Counted from the first letter of the stretch, positions 51,254-60,417 are shown. The stretch is DNA of 64,000 nt from Anaerolineae bacterium (GCA_025055175.1 JANWYT010000003.1:124001-188000), one strand, 5' to 3'. Notes: generated by a model from the sequence alone, not told the origin. Program-made: numbers and translations.

Positions 51254-52342
51254 TCATGGCACGAAACGGTAAATTGCCCCACGATAGTCCACGACGTACA
51301 GCTCGCCTGCCGCGTCCTCGCCGAAGCTACTGATTTGCAGACCGCTGTCCATGAACACTTGGTTGCGCCAGATTGCGCCCTCGCGCCAGCCCAGCCATAT
51401 GCGCCCGCTACAAAAATCGCCATAGACGTAGCCGCCCGTCACGCTACACCCGTTGGCAGCGGTGTGATCGTACTCGAAGATGGGCGCGACGGCGTTCGGA
51501 GCAACCACGCCGCGATTGAAGACCATGCTGGCTTCATAAGCGTTCCAGCCGTAATTCTCGCCGCCTTGGCTGCTGGCGGGCTGAAAATTAATCTCCTCAT
51601 AGCGATTCTGACCCACGTCGCCCATGTACAGGTCGCCCGTCAGACGATCGAAGCTGAAGCGCCAGACGTTGCGCAGGCCGTAAGCCCAAATCTCATCGGC
51701 AGCAGACGGGTTGTACACGAACGGATTATCGGCAGGGATGGTGTAAGGCCCTTCTGCACCTACCTCCAGGCGCAGTATCTTGCCGAGCAGCAGCGTGAGG
51801 TTTTGGCCTGCTCCCAGCGGATCGTTGGCGGCGCCGCCGTCGCCCAGCGACACGTACAGGTGGCCATCTGGGCCGAAAGCCATATGACCGCCGTTGTGGT
51901 TGGCGAAGGGCTGTGCCAGGGTGAACAGCACCTCTTCGCTGGCAGGGTCGGCTTGGCGGCCGTCAGCGCTGGCACGGTAGCGCGCGATGACCGTCGTGCC
52001 GCTGCGATCTGTATAGTTCAGGAAGAAAGCCCGATTTTCGGCGTAGTCAGGATGAAAAGCCAGGCCCAACAGACCCTGCTCAGTGTAGCTGGGACTGTTG
52101 GCTGCGCGGCTCACTCGTTGGCTGATGTCTAAAAACAGGCTGCGCTGGCCCGCTTCTAGCAGGCTGATCCTGCCGCCCTGCTCCAGCACAAACAGACGCT
52201 GACTCTCATCGGGGGCGTGGGTAACGTATATGGGTCGCGTGAAGCCTTCAGCAATTTTCTCTAGGCGTGGGCTTTGAGCGCTGCTCAGACCCGCGAGGGC
52301 CAGTAGCGCTCCCAAAGCGACTAACTTGGCAACTTTCGTCAT
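51254..52342 (-). CDS. PQQ-dependent sugar dehydrogenase-like protein (GSDH/HHIP type)
   Basis: This 362-residue exported six-bladed propeller has a signal peptide (KLVALGALLALAGLSSAQ), then the family pattern FTRPIYVTHAPDES, GLLGLAFHPDYAENRAFFLNYTD, NHNGGHMAFGPDGHLYVSLGDGG with the catalytic His region, and YGLRNVWRFSFDRLTGDLYMGDVGQNRYEEIN (in parts). It probably oxidises an aldose using PQQ outside the cell. PQQ synthesis genes are not in the window, so the cofactor must be made elsewhere or imported. GAGGTAA lies seven bases before the ATG. Confidence 0.88.
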   Translation of the reverse strand: MTKVAKLVALGALLALAGLSSAQSPRLEKIAEGFTRPIYVTHAPDESQRLFVLEQGGRISLLEAGQRSLFLDISQRVSRAANSPSYTEQGLLGLAFHPDYAENRAFFLNYTDRSGTTVIARYRASADGRQADPASEEVLFTLAQPFANHNGGHMAFGPDGHLYVSLGDGGAANDPLGAGQNLTLLLGKILRLEVGAEGPYTIPADNPFVYNPSAADEIWAYGLRNVWRFSFDRLTGDLYMGDVGQNRYEEINFQPASSQGGENYGWNAYEASMVFNRGVVAPNAVAPIFEYDHTAANGCSVTGGYVYGDFCSGRIWLGWREGAIWRNQVFMDSGLQISSFGEDAAGELYVVDYRGAIYRFVP

Positions 52343-52400
52343 CGTTGGCTTACCTCATCATCCTCAGATTACAAGTGAATTCACCACAAATCATACACCC

Positions 52401-53246
52401 TCAGGCGGTCTTCGGCGTAGAAGCAGCGCTGCGGAAGCGGATGAGGCTGCCTCCGTCGATGAAGCCTAATTCACGCCACAGCTTACGCTCGGCAGCGCTG
52501 GGCGCGATGACGAAAGCCAGATCGGCAGCGCTGGTCTGAGCAGGGTCGTACAGAGCGCTGAGCAAAGATTGAGCGCAGGCCGACAGCAGCGCGTCATGCT
52601 GATCCTGAGCAGAGACGTGAATGGCGCGGGCCATCAGGTGCAGCGAACGCTCGTGACGGCTGGCACGCATGAGCATGACCATGCGCTCCCCGCGCCAAGC
52701 CGCTACGTCCCAAACAGAGAAGGAAGCGTTCAGGCCCAAAGGTTGCAGCGGGTTGTGCCAGACCTGCCACAGTGTCGCGTTCTGCTGAGCTTCTTGCCAG
52801 GCGCGCTCAGCCTGCTCAGCGGGCAGAGGGCGCATCTGCTCAACATCCAGCACTGCAGGCAGCACAGGCGGCCCCTGATAGATCATAAGCGGCCATTCCT
52901 GCTGACTTTGCAAGCCCTGGCGCAACATAGTCTGGCCAAAGGAGGGCGGGAATAAGCCATCGGCATACCAAACAACAGGGGTGCGCTGCTGCTGGCGCAA
53001 CTGGGCGATGGCGTCGATCAGGTGATTCTCTGGCAGCCAGGCAGTGCCTCGGCGCGGCATGACGTAATTCAGGCGCTCATCAACACTGGCTTCCGTCGTC
53101 ACCACCATGGCCAGGCCCTGTATTGTCTCTTGCGCCCCCTGAGCTAAATGAGCCTGGTGAATATGATCGCTAATGCGACGCAGCAGGCGGCGCTGCGCGC
53201 TGTAGGCAGCGCGCGCGTCGCTGTCGTCTTGAGGGATGAGAGTCAT
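52401..53246 (-). CDS. GNAT-like acetyltransferase domain protein (uncertain)
   Basis: The 281-residue protein has a long N-terminal half with no recognised motif and a C-terminal part (FSVWDVAAWRGERMVMLMRASR ... ERKLWRELGFIDGGSLIRFR) whose last segment resembles the GNAT motif B 'x-x-L-Y-x-x-x-GF'. The acetyl-CoA loop (R/Q-x-x-G-x-G/A) is not clear, so an acetyltransferase role is tentative. ATG 53246 has AGAGAAG upstream; a TTG two codons earlier is possible. It starts 24 bases after the end of the PA14 gene on the same strand. Confidence 0.6.
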   Translation of the reverse strand: MTLIPQDDSDARAAYSAQRRLLRRISDHIHQAHLAQGAQETIQGLAMVVTTEASVDERLNYVMPRRGTAWLPENHLIDAIAQLRQQQRTPVVWYADGLFPPSFGQTMLRQGLQSQQEWPLMIYQGPPVLPAVLDVEQMRPLPAEQAERAWQEAQQNATLWQVWHNPLQPLGLNASFSVWDVAAWRGERMVMLMRASRHERSLHLMARAIHVSAQDQHDALLSACAQSLLSALYDPAQTSAADLAFVIAPSAAERKLWRELGFIDGGSLIRFRSAASTPKTA

Positions 53247-53269
53247 CGGCAACTTCTCTGAAGATATGG

Positions 53270-54322
53270 CTAACGCACAGGAACGTTGTTGATGTCCCCG
53301 CGCACCCTGACGTAAGCCGCCAGGATCCAGCCCAACTTATCCTGCCAACGTACTTGATACCAGAAGTTCTTACCCCCCTGGACGGTGCGCCCGACGATGG
53401 TCACGCGGTCGCCCCAGGGGATGACAGCCAGGCGGGCCGTGCGCTCGCTGGGGCGTACGCGCAGGTTCATGTTGGAGCGCGTTGTGCCGATGACGCCGAC
53501 ATCGGGCGCGCCGTCGATGGTGTCGAAGACCGATCCCTGCTCTGGCAGCAAGTTAGGGTCGCCTGTGAGCTGGAGATAGCGGCCGCTTACCCAGCCCTCG
53601 CGATTGTTCTCGCCAAAACTCACTCGATACCAGGTGAAGATACCTTCGCTCTTGTTGCGTGCCAGGAAGGTGAGCTGCGTCTCTGGACGGGCTACGGCCA
53701 CCAGCGATGCGCCCAAGTACGGGCCGGTGCGCACTGCCAGGCCGCGCACCCCGACGACCGAACCACTGACGACGGGCGTCACCGTCGGCGTAGGGCCGAC
53801 TGGGGTGAGCGTTGTGGCGCTGGCCAGCGTCCAGCTGAGCTGTACCTGAGCGCTGCCGCCCTGCTGGGTATACTCCAGGATGATCGTATACGTGCCGCCA
53901 GTCAGCGTCACCAGGGCGCTATTGGTGCGCAGGCCACCACCGGTGAAGTTGTTGATGATGACGTTGCCATCGATCAACAGACGCACGCCGTCGTCGCTGA
54001 CGGTGGTGAAGTTGTAGACGCCAGCCGCGATGCTCTGCGTGCCAGCGAAGCGCGCCGAATAGCCATCAACGTCGTTGGTCACGCCAGCAATGGGTTGATT
54101 AGCGCCATCGGTGGGGTTGCCCGTCCCCCAGTTGGCATTGATACCGACCGGGTAGGCTGCGGTGGTGACGAACGTCGTTAGGTTGGGATCGCTGTAAAAC
54201 TGCGCCACCCAATTTGTCCCGAACTGAGCCTGAGCTGAGACGGTGCTGAGGGGAGCGAGCGCAATGAACGTCCCAAAGAAAGCGGCAATCAGCGCTAAGG
54301 CACGCCAGGATGTTTGCGACAT
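53270..54322 (-). CDS. Secreted PA14 and double SH3 domain protein
   Basis: The 350-residue protein has a signal peptide (ALALIAAFFGTFIALAPLSTVSAQ). A PA14 domain (residues about 35-170) follows with WVAQFYSDPNLTTF, GVYNFTTVSDDGVRLLIDGNVIINNF and SAQVQLSWT; the double SDDG turn is a typical PA14 calcium site. A short TPT linker leads to two bacterial SH3 domains (GLAVRTGPYLG and MNLRVRPSERTARLAVI, each with the Rx-GP core). PA14 usually binds carbohydrate, and SH3 binds wall peptides or glycan, so the protein is probably a surface glycan-binding factor. The start is ATG 54322; longer frames upstream are not coding. Confidence 0.85.
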   Translation of the reverse strand: MSQTSWRALALIAAFFGTFIALAPLSTVSAQAQFGTNWVAQFYSDPNLTTFVTTAAYPVGINANWGTGNPTDGANQPIAGVTNDVDGYSARFAGTQSIAAGVYNFTTVSDDGVRLLIDGNVIINNFTGGGLRTNSALVTLTGGTYTIILEYTQQGGSAQVQLSWTLASATTLTPVGPTPTVTPVVSGSVVGVRGLAVRTGPYLGASLVAVARPETQLTFLARNKSEGIFTWYRVSFGENNREGWVSGRYLQLTGDPNLLPEQGSVFDTIDGAPDVGVIGTTRSNMNLRVRPSERTARLAVIPWGDRVTIVGRTVQGGKNFWYQVRWQDKLGWILAAYVRVRGDINNVPVR

Positions 54323-54355
54323 GAAGAACAAGCCTTTCTGTTCGTGTCTTCCCCA

Positions 54356-54361
54356 ATTATA
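54356..54361 (-). promoter_or_regulatory. -10 element upstream of the PA14-SH3 gene
   Basis: On the minus strand, 54361-54356 is TATAAT with a weak -35 (GAAACA at 54384-54379, 17 bases). The rest of the 277-base gap to 54600 holds no gene. Confidence 0.4.
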
Positions 54362-54599
54362 GCCTATTTCGCTCTCTTTGTTTCGGGCGGCGTCAAACCT
54401 CCTAGACTGAGTCTGGCCTGCTCGATCGTGTTGGAATATTCTTGACGGGCGAAAACCTCCCGAATGACCTTGCTTTGAAGCCGAAGGCAAATGCACCTCG
54501 TCGATGAGTCGCCGCGCAGCGCTGCCAGCACAGTCTCCAAGCGCACCTTGCGTGAGCAGGCCAGCGACCAGCCAGAAGGAGCGCTCGACGGATTAGCTC

Positions 54600-55037
54600 C
54601 TACCGTTCCTCGCGCTCGGCGGCTAGCTCGCGACTGCGGATGAACAGTTCTGTACCCAGCAGCAGCAGGGCGATCAGGGCCGCCAGCGCCACATTGAGCA
54701 GGCGTGGAATTTGCAGCCAGGCGCAGGTGACGACGAACAGCCCTACCCAAATGCTCTGGCGCACAATCACCCCAGACGGCGGCACTTCCCGCTCCAGCGG
54801 GGTGAAGCGCACGTTCAGGTAGCGCACAATCGGCAGGGCTGTGCCACTGACAGCCAGCAGCAGCAGCACGAAGAACAGCCACAACTCTCCGCCAATGCGC
54901 GGCAGCGACTGAGTGATGAGCCAGGTCAACCCGCCATACCCCAGAACCATCATCAGCGCGGCAGCGGCCAACAGCCCAACGTGATCCGACGGGGTGCCGG
55001 GCGTGCCGCTGGCAGGGCGGCGTTTGTCGTGGCTCAT
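54600..55037 (-). CDS. Small integral membrane protein
   Basis: The 145-residue protein has a hydrophilic Pro/Ser-rich N-terminus and four hydrophobic segments (LLAAAALMMVLGYGGLTWL, ELWLFFVLLLLAVSGTALP, SIWVGLFVVTCAWL, LLNVALAALIALLLLGTELF), ending in a charged tail (REREER-like). I recognise no family. It diverges from the kinase gene at 55126, so promoters for both lie in the 88 bases between. Confidence 0.65.
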   Translation of the reverse strand: MSHDKRRPASGTPGTPSDHVGLLAAAALMMVLGYGGLTWLITQSLPRIGGELWLFFVLLLLAVSGTALPIVRYLNVRFTPLEREVPPSGVIVRQSIWVGLFVVTCAWLQIPRLLNVALAALIALLLLGTELFIRSRELAAEREER

Positions 55038-55125
55038 GTGATGACGACCTCAGAGAAAACTGTGCTATCGCACCGATCAGCGATTATCAAGTAAAATAGA
55101 AGTGTGTTAGCCCATTTGAACCCTA

Positions 55126-58100
55126 ATGATGCCTACTCTCATGACATTTTTCCAGCGGCGCTATCATCTCCTAGAAGAACTCGGACGCGGCGGCATGGGC
55201 GTCGTCTGGCGCGCCTATGACCGCATTTTAGGCCGTGAGGTTGCCCTCAAGCGCGTCCACGCCTCGCTCTTGCCCGATGGGAGCAGTTCACTCAGCCCTG
55301 ATGCAGAGCCACGCGCTGCGCTGACGCGCGAATTCCACCTACTAGCCAGCTTGCGTCATCCACACATCGTTGGTGTGCTGGATTACGGCTGGGAAGACGA
55401 GCAGCCCTACTATGCGATGGAGCTGCTAGACGGCGCACAGCACCTGGGCCAAGCCGTCGTCGGCGCGCCACAGGTTCAGGCGCTCACTTGGTTGGCTCAC
55501 GTGTTGCAAGCTCTAGACTATCTGCACAGGCGCGGCATTCTGCACCGTGATCTAAAGCCGTCCAACATCCTCATCCACCAGGGCCAGGCGCGCTTGGTGG
55601 ATTTTGGCTTGGCCAGCGCGGAGGGGACGCGCGGCCCTGTCGGCACACTGGCCTATATGTCCCCAGAGCTGCTGCGTGGTCAGGCGGCCACCCTCACCTC
55701 CGATCTATACGCCGTCGGCGTCATGCTCCACGAATTGCTCACCGGACGCCATCCCTTCGACGTGAGCGCTACCACGCGCTTGGTCGATCAAGTCCTCCAC
55801 GAAGAGCCAGACTTGGAGGCTCTGGCGCCCTATGCAGGGCTTGGCGGCCTGACAGCGCGCTTGCTGGCCAAAGACCCCGCTCAGCGCCCCACCAGCGCCC
55901 ACCAAGCCCTGGAAGAGCTGTGCGCTGCTGCGGGCTTAGCCATCTCCAAGTACAGCAGAGAAGTCCGAGAAGCCTTCTTGCAGGCAGCGCGCTTCGTAGG
56001 CCGTGAAGAAGAACTGTCGTTGTTGAGCGCAGGCCTGGAGCAGGCGCGCCAGGGCCAGGGCAGCCTATGGCTGGTGCGCGGCGAGAGCGGAGCGGGCAAG
56101 AGCCGTCTTTTAGAAGAATTTTGGGCGCGGGCGCTGGTAGCAGGCGCGCTGGTGGCTCGCGGTCAGCAGTCACCCGACGGCCAGCCTTACGGCCTGTGGC
56201 GGGCCGCTGCGCGCGCCCTGCTAGCGCTGTGTGGCTCGAACCCAGAAGACGCCGCCGCGCTCTGTCCGATCATCCCTGATGCTGAAGCCCTCATCGGTCA
56301 AGCTCTGCCGCACCTGCCCCATCTGCGCGATGAAAAAGCCGAACGTCAACGCCTCTTCGCCGCCCTCCTGGCTCTGCTGCGCCGCGCGCCTTTTAGCGTG
56401 CTGCTGCTGGAAGACGCGCACTGGGACAGGGGCGAGAGCGTCGATTTGTTGGCACGCTTGCAGCTTTTCATCGCCGAGCTACCGCTGATGATCGTCGTCA
56501 GCGCGCGCAGCGACGAGCGACCAGAGCTGGTCGATTTGCTGCCCCAGGCCCAGCATATCCAGCTGGGCCGTCTGGACTTCGCAGCGGTGCAAGAACTGAG
56601 CGCCTCTATGCTCGGCACGCGGGGTCTACAGCCTCAGGTGTTGGAGCTGCTGACCCGCGAGAGCGAAGGCAACGCCTTCTTCTTGGTGGAAGTCGTGCGC
56701 GCCCTGGTGGACGAGAGCGGTGGCTTGGATCGGGTCGGGCAGATGACTTTGCCCCAGCACATCTTCACGGGTGGCGTCCAGCAGGTCATCCGCCGCCGCC
56801 TAGAGAAGACCCCGCCACAAGCGCGCCCCTGGTTGCAGATGGCGGCCATTATAGGCCGCGAACTAGACTTCGCTCTCTTGGAGCGCCGCGACGATTGGTT
56901 GCTGGCCTGTGCCGAAGCTGCCGTCCTCGACGTGAGCGAAGATCGTTGGCGCTTCAGTCATGACAAGCTGCGCGAACAACTCTTGATGGACTTGCCCGCC
57001 GATCAGCGCCCCGCCCTCTATCGCCAAGTCGCTCAGCGCGTTGAGCAGGTCTACCACGCTAATCCAGAATGGACGCCCATCCTGGCCGACTACTGGCGCA
57101 AGGCTGGTGACGAGGAGCGCGAACAGCACTACGCTCTGCTAGGTGGTCGCTATCTCATCGCTCAGGGCCAGTTCCGCCCAGCGCTGGAGCTGCTGGAGCG
57201 CGCCCTGAAGCTGGCCCGCGAGCCGCTCCAACGCGCCGATACCTTCGCCGAGATAGGCCATGCTACCTTGCGCCTGAGCGACTATCAGCGCGCCAGCCAG
57301 GCCTACCGCGACTCGCTGGCCTGGAGCGAGCAGGAGAACGACGCCGCCCGCATGACGCGCGCCATCCTCGGCCTGAGCGAAGTAGCCAAGTGGCGCGACG
57401 ACTTCCGCAGCTTAGCCCGTCTGCAAACGCGCGGCCTAGCCCTGGCCCGCACCGTCAACGACCGTTCGGCCATCGCCCACCACATTGCCAACGCTGGTAT
57501 CATCGCCCGCGCTCAGGGCGACTATGAAGCTGAAGTCGAACGCCAGCTCGAAGCGCTGGCCATCTACCGCGAACTGAACGAGGTGAGCGGCATAGCGCAT
57601 TGCCTGGACAACTTGGGCGTAGCCACCAGCGCCCTGGGGCGCTACGACGAAGCCAGCGCTTATCTGCGCCAAGCCCTGGAGTTGTGCGAGCGCGTCGGTG
57701 ATCGATGGGGCGTGGCCCGTGCGCTGAATGGCCTGGCCTTCATCGCCCGCTGCGCCCGCCAATGGGACGAAGCTGAGCGCCTATATCTAGACAGCTTAGG
57801 GCGCTTCCGCGAGACGGGCGACCTGTGGGGCGTGGGCAGTGGACTCAATGGCCTGGGCTACGTCGCCTGGCTGAGCGGCGACCTGGAGTCAGCACACCGC
57901 TACTTCACCGAGAGCCGCGTCATCTGCGAGACCATCGGCGATATGTGGGGGGTGGCCGTGTGCGACGCCGGCCTGGGCCACGTGGCTCGCGACAGCGGCG
58001 ATCATCAAGAAGCGACCCGCCGACTGACTGAAGCCCTGCGCCAGGGCCTGACTATCCCCGCGATGGTGGTCGCCCTAGAAGCCGCTCTGGGCTTCGCTCG

Positions 58101-58308
58101 TCTGCTGGCCGACCAGGGCAACTTAGAGTCGGCTGCGCTGCTGGCTGGCTGTGTCCTGCGCCAGCCCAATGTCGATGACATTCGCCTCATTGCCGAGCCG
58201 CTGCTAGCCCAGTTGCGCGCTCACCTGCCCGACGCCGAAGCGCGTCTAGCCCAGGGGGCAGAGCTGCCCTTCAGCGATCTGGCCAACGAAATCCTAGGAG
58301 CTGTCTGA
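55126..58308 (+). CDS. Serine/threonine protein kinase fused to AAA ATPase and TPR domains
   Basis: This 1060-residue signalling protein begins with a Hanks-type kinase: GRGGMGVVWRAYD (ATP loop), VALKRVH (Lys), HRDLKPSNILI (catalytic Asp about residue 142), DFGLAS and GTLAYMSPE. An ATPase of the AAA/STAND kind follows, with Walker A GESGAGKSR (about 320-328) and Walker B LLLEDAHWD (about 427). The C-terminal third is a series of tetratricopeptide repeats (ALAIYRELNEVSGIAHCLDNLGVA and similar). Such proteins resemble STAND regulators and eukaryotic-like kinases that sense and integrate signals. No transmembrane segment is seen, so it is cytosolic. A phosphatase partner is not adjacent. Confidence 0.9.
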   Translation: MMPTLMTFFQRRYHLLEELGRGGMGVVWRAYDRILGREVALKRVHASLLPDGSSSLSPDAEPRAALTREFHLLASLRHPHIVGVLDYGWEDEQPYYAMELLDGAQHLGQAVVGAPQVQALTWLAHVLQALDYLHRRGILHRDLKPSNILIHQGQARLVDFGLASAEGTRGPVGTLAYMSPELLRGQAATLTSDLYAVGVMLHELLTGRHPFDVSATTRLVDQVLHEEPDLEALAPYAGLGGLTARLLAKDPAQRPTSAHQALEELCAAAGLAISKYSREVREAFLQAARFVGREEELSLLSAGLEQARQGQGSLWLVRGESGAGKSRLLEEFWARALVAGALVARGQQSPDGQPYGLWRAAARALLALCGSNPEDAAALCPIIPDAEALIGQALPHLPHLRDEKAERQRLFAALLALLRRAPFSVLLLEDAHWDRGESVDLLARLQLFIAELPLMIVVSARSDERPELVDLLPQAQHIQLGRLDFAAVQELSASMLGTRGLQPQVLELLTRESEGNAFFLVEVVRALVDESGGLDRVGQMTLPQHIFTGGVQQVIRRRLEKTPPQARPWLQMAAIIGRELDFALLERRDDWLLACAEAAVLDVSEDRWRFSHDKLREQLLMDLPADQRPALYRQVAQRVEQVYHANPEWTPILADYWRKAGDEEREQHYALLGGRYLIAQGQFRPALELLERALKLAREPLQRADTFAEIGHATLRLSDYQRASQAYRDSLAWSEQENDAARMTRAILGLSEVAKWRDDFRSLARLQTRGLALARTVNDRSAIAHHIANAGIIARAQGDYEAEVERQLEALAIYRELNEVSGIAHCLDNLGVATSALGRYDEASAYLRQALELCERVGDRWGVARALNGLAFIARCARQWDEAERLYLDSLGRFRETGDLWGVGSGLNGLGYVAWLSGDLESAHRYFTESRVICETIGDMWGVAVCDAGLGHVARDSGDHQEATRRLTEALRQGLTIPAMVVALEAALGFARLLADQGNLESAALLAGCVLRQPNVDDIRLIAEPLLAQLRAHLPDAEARLAQGAELPFSDLANEILGAV

Positions 58309-58440
58309 TCGGACGGACAAAAAGTCGTCGGCTTGGTGAATGCAGCACAAGCCTGTAGCTTATCGCAAGGACAAGGCTTTGACCGTAACAACTCAAGTCC
58401 GTCCTGGAGTATCGTTAGCCTGGACTGCGGATGTGTGATT

Positions 58441-58454
58441 AGGCCTTCGGGCCT
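58441..58454 (+). other. Small UUCG hairpin upstream of the rhodanese gene
   Basis: AGGCC-TTCG-GGCCT forms a perfect 5-bp stem with a UUCG loop, ending 20 bases before the rhodanese ATG. It could be a leader structure or a weak terminator of the kinase gene, but no U-tract follows. Confidence 0.45.
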
Positions 58455-58474
58455 GAATGGGAGAGGCTAACCTT

Positions 58475-58825
58475 ATGAACTTCCTCAGGAGCATGTTGAG
58501 CGGCGGCGTGGAGAGCATCAGCGCAGTGGACGTGCAGGCGGCTTTGAAGGACGAGACCAGCGCGCCCTTCCTGCTGGACGTGCGCCAGCCTGACGAATAC
58601 CAGGGCGGCCATATCAGCGGCGCTAAGCTGATCCCTCTGGACGAACTGAGCGCGCGCTTGGACGAACTGCCCAAAGACCGCACTATCGTCTGCGTGTGTC
58701 GCAGCGGCGCGCGCAGCAGCGCGGCAGCGCGTCAACTGGTCAGCGCAGGCTACAAGGCGCTCAACCTCAGCGGCGGCATGATGAGCTGGGAGATGAACCG
58801 CTTGCCCATCAAGAAGGGCAAATAA
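58475..58825 (+). CDS. Rhodanese-like sulfurtransferase domain protein
   Basis: The 116-residue single-domain protein has FLLDVRQPDEYQGGHISGAKLIPLDEL (parts) and the active-site loop CVCRSGARSSAA with catalytic Cys in CRSGAR, then LSGGMMSWE. Rhodaneses move sulfane sulfur between thiols, and small ones often serve in sulfur trafficking. GAGAGG lies eight bases before ATG 58475; the earlier open frame start lacks this. The gene stands alone between the kinase and the convergent TIR gene. Confidence 0.92.
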   Translation: MNFLRSMLSGGVESISAVDVQAALKDETSAPFLLDVRQPDEYQGGHISGAKLIPLDELSARLDELPKDRTIVCVCRSGARSSAAARQLVSAGYKALNLSGGMMSWEMNRLPIKKGK

Positions 58826-58856
58826 CTCTCTCAGAGCAGCAAGTCCGCCAGCCGCG

Positions 58857-60305
58857 CTAGAAGACGCTCATCGTAGGGCCGAGCGCGCCACTGTAAGCTA
58901 GCTCATCGTCTAGGCGCAGCTCTGCTTCGTAGGCCTCCAAGCGTTCGGGCAGATCATAGCGCCAATCAGCAGCGGGCAGCCATCCCTCCCAGCGTTCGCT
59001 GATGGGCTGGCCCTGGGCAGGACGGATGAGCAGAGATAACGTGCAGGGCTGCACGTCATCAGCAGGGGCGTGGCAGGCGACGTGCAATGCCGTCGGCGTG
59101 CAGGTTACGCGCTGCACGTAAACGCGCCGCTGATGGAACAGGGCCAAGTCGGGACGGACGAGGATTTTGTCGCGCCAGCGCCGCCAAATCTCAGTGGGCA
59201 GATAGTGGCGCAGGGTGTCGTATTCGGCAGCTGAGCGCAGGGCGATCATTTGCAACGCTTCCAAGCCTAATGGACTCGGCACGAGCAGCTGAGCCTCGCG
59301 GTGGCGCAAAATCTCCTCGCGTTCGTCGGGGCTGAACCAGGTATCGTGGTAGATGTGGCGGAAGGGCAAGTCGCGGAAAGCTTGGGCCGTGCTGTAGGTG
59401 CGGCCCACTTTGGCCGCGTCGCCATCGCTGAACTTGACGCCTTCGCGCAGCAGCAAGTCTTCCAACTCAAAGCCCAAGTAGACGGGGATCGGCACATAAT
59501 CAGGCGGGAAGCCGCCGTTGACGGGGCGGTGACCCTCGCGGGCATAGGTGGCGGGGGTGCGCGGACGGAAGCTCAAGCGCAGGACGTCGTCGTAGCGGCC
59601 TTTGCGCCCCCGGACGGGCAGAGCGTTCAAGCTGTCTTGACGCAGCACCTCAGCAACGTGGGGCAAGCTGCCGTAGTAGAAGGCGAAGAACGTCCACCAT
59701 TGGCGCGCGCCCCAGTCTTCGGCCTGGAGTTCTCGCAGAGCGCGGCGCAGGCTGGCTGCTTGGCGGTGCTGAGAAGGGGCATAGCTGGGCTTGGCCTGGA
59801 CTTTGGCCTTGCGGCGCGCTGCAAAGGGGTCGTCTTTGGCGCGCCGCGTCTGACGGTGCGCAGAAGCCGATTGGGCTTCGGGGTGGGGCGTCCGCAGCTG
59901 CATGGCCTGGCGTGTGCGCAAGTCGCTCACTAGGTCGCGCAGCCTGTCGGCGTAGCGCTCTGCTTGGGTGAAGTCCAGGTAGTTGCTGGCCTCTAGGTGC
60001 AAGGGTGGCTCTGCTTCGGCGAACAACAGCAGGGGGATGATCGGTTTGCCTTTGCGCAGCGCGCGCAGCTGTTCCGCTTTGCACCAACGCGACTCGTTGG
60101 CGTGTGGGCTGATGAGGGCCAGCATGAGGTCACAGCCTTCGATGGCGCGCTCAATCTTGCTCATCCAGTCGTCACCGCCGTCAATCTCGGATTGGTCTAG
60201 CCAGACGCGCCAGCCCAGGGCCTCCAGATCATCGCGCAAGCGCAAGGCGAAGGGCGTGCTGTCTTTGCGCCCATACGAGATGAAGATGTTCAGCGTGTCG
60301 CTCAT
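58857..60305 (-). CDS. TIR domain fused to a DarT-like (DUF4433) ADP-ribosyltransferase domain
   Basis: The 482-residue protein has a TIR domain at residues 1-125: FISYGRKD, VWLDQSEIDGGDDW, and SRWCKAEQLRAL, whose Glu78 sits in the NADase position. A basic linker (130-185) follows. Residues about 190-370 match the DarT pattern: a YDDVLRLSFRPRTPATY stretch, VPIPVYLGFELEDLLLREGVKFSDGDAA (parts) and the late RHREAQLLVPSPLGLEAL. DarT modifies thymidine on single-stranded DNA. The usual catalytic Glu of the late motif (R-x-A-E-F/L-L-V) appears as Gln339, so ADP-ribosylation may be lost or altered. No DarG antitoxin is adjacent. The DarT reading is by motif only, so moderate. Confidence 0.7.
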   Translation of the reverse strand: MSDTLNIFISYGRKDSTPFALRLRDDLEALGWRVWLDQSEIDGGDDWMSKIERAIEGCDLMLALISPHANESRWCKAEQLRALRKGKPIIPLLLFAEAEPPLHLEASNYLDFTQAERYADRLRDLVSDLRTRQAMQLRTPHPEAQSASAHRQTRRAKDDPFAARRKAKVQAKPSYAPSQHRQAASLRRALRELQAEDWGARQWWTFFAFYYGSLPHVAEVLRQDSLNALPVRGRKGRYDDVLRLSFRPRTPATYAREGHRPVNGGFPPDYVPIPVYLGFELEDLLLREGVKFSDGDAAKVGRTYSTAQAFRDLPFRHIYHDTWFSPDEREEILRHREAQLLVPSPLGLEALQMIALRSAAEYDTLRHYLPTEIWRRWRDKILVRPDLALFHQRRVYVQRVTCTPTALHVACHAPADDVQPCTLSLLIRPAQGQPISERWEGWLPAADWRYDLPERLEAYEAELRLDDELAYSGALGPTMSVF

Positions 60306-60396
60306 GATGGGCCTCTGCGGGCGATTTTAGCAATCCTGTTCTAGAGGCTATTCTAAGGCCAAGCGCGGCAAATGACTAGACGCGCGGGCCGAACGA

Positions 60397-60405
60397 TGGT
60401 ATGAT
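60397..60405 (+). promoter_or_regulatory. Extended -10 promoter of tRNA-Pro
   Basis: TGG-TATGAT (60397-60405) is an extended -10; transcription would start near 60412, six bases before the tRNA. No -35 is needed in such promoters and none is clear. Confidence 0.45.
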
Positions 60406-60417
60406 AGCTATCAGCTT

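Noticed and set aside
53354-54181. 275-codon plus-strand frame opposite the PA14-SH3 gene
   Set aside because: It has low-complexity composition, and the opposite strand carries recognisable PA14 and SH3 motifs.
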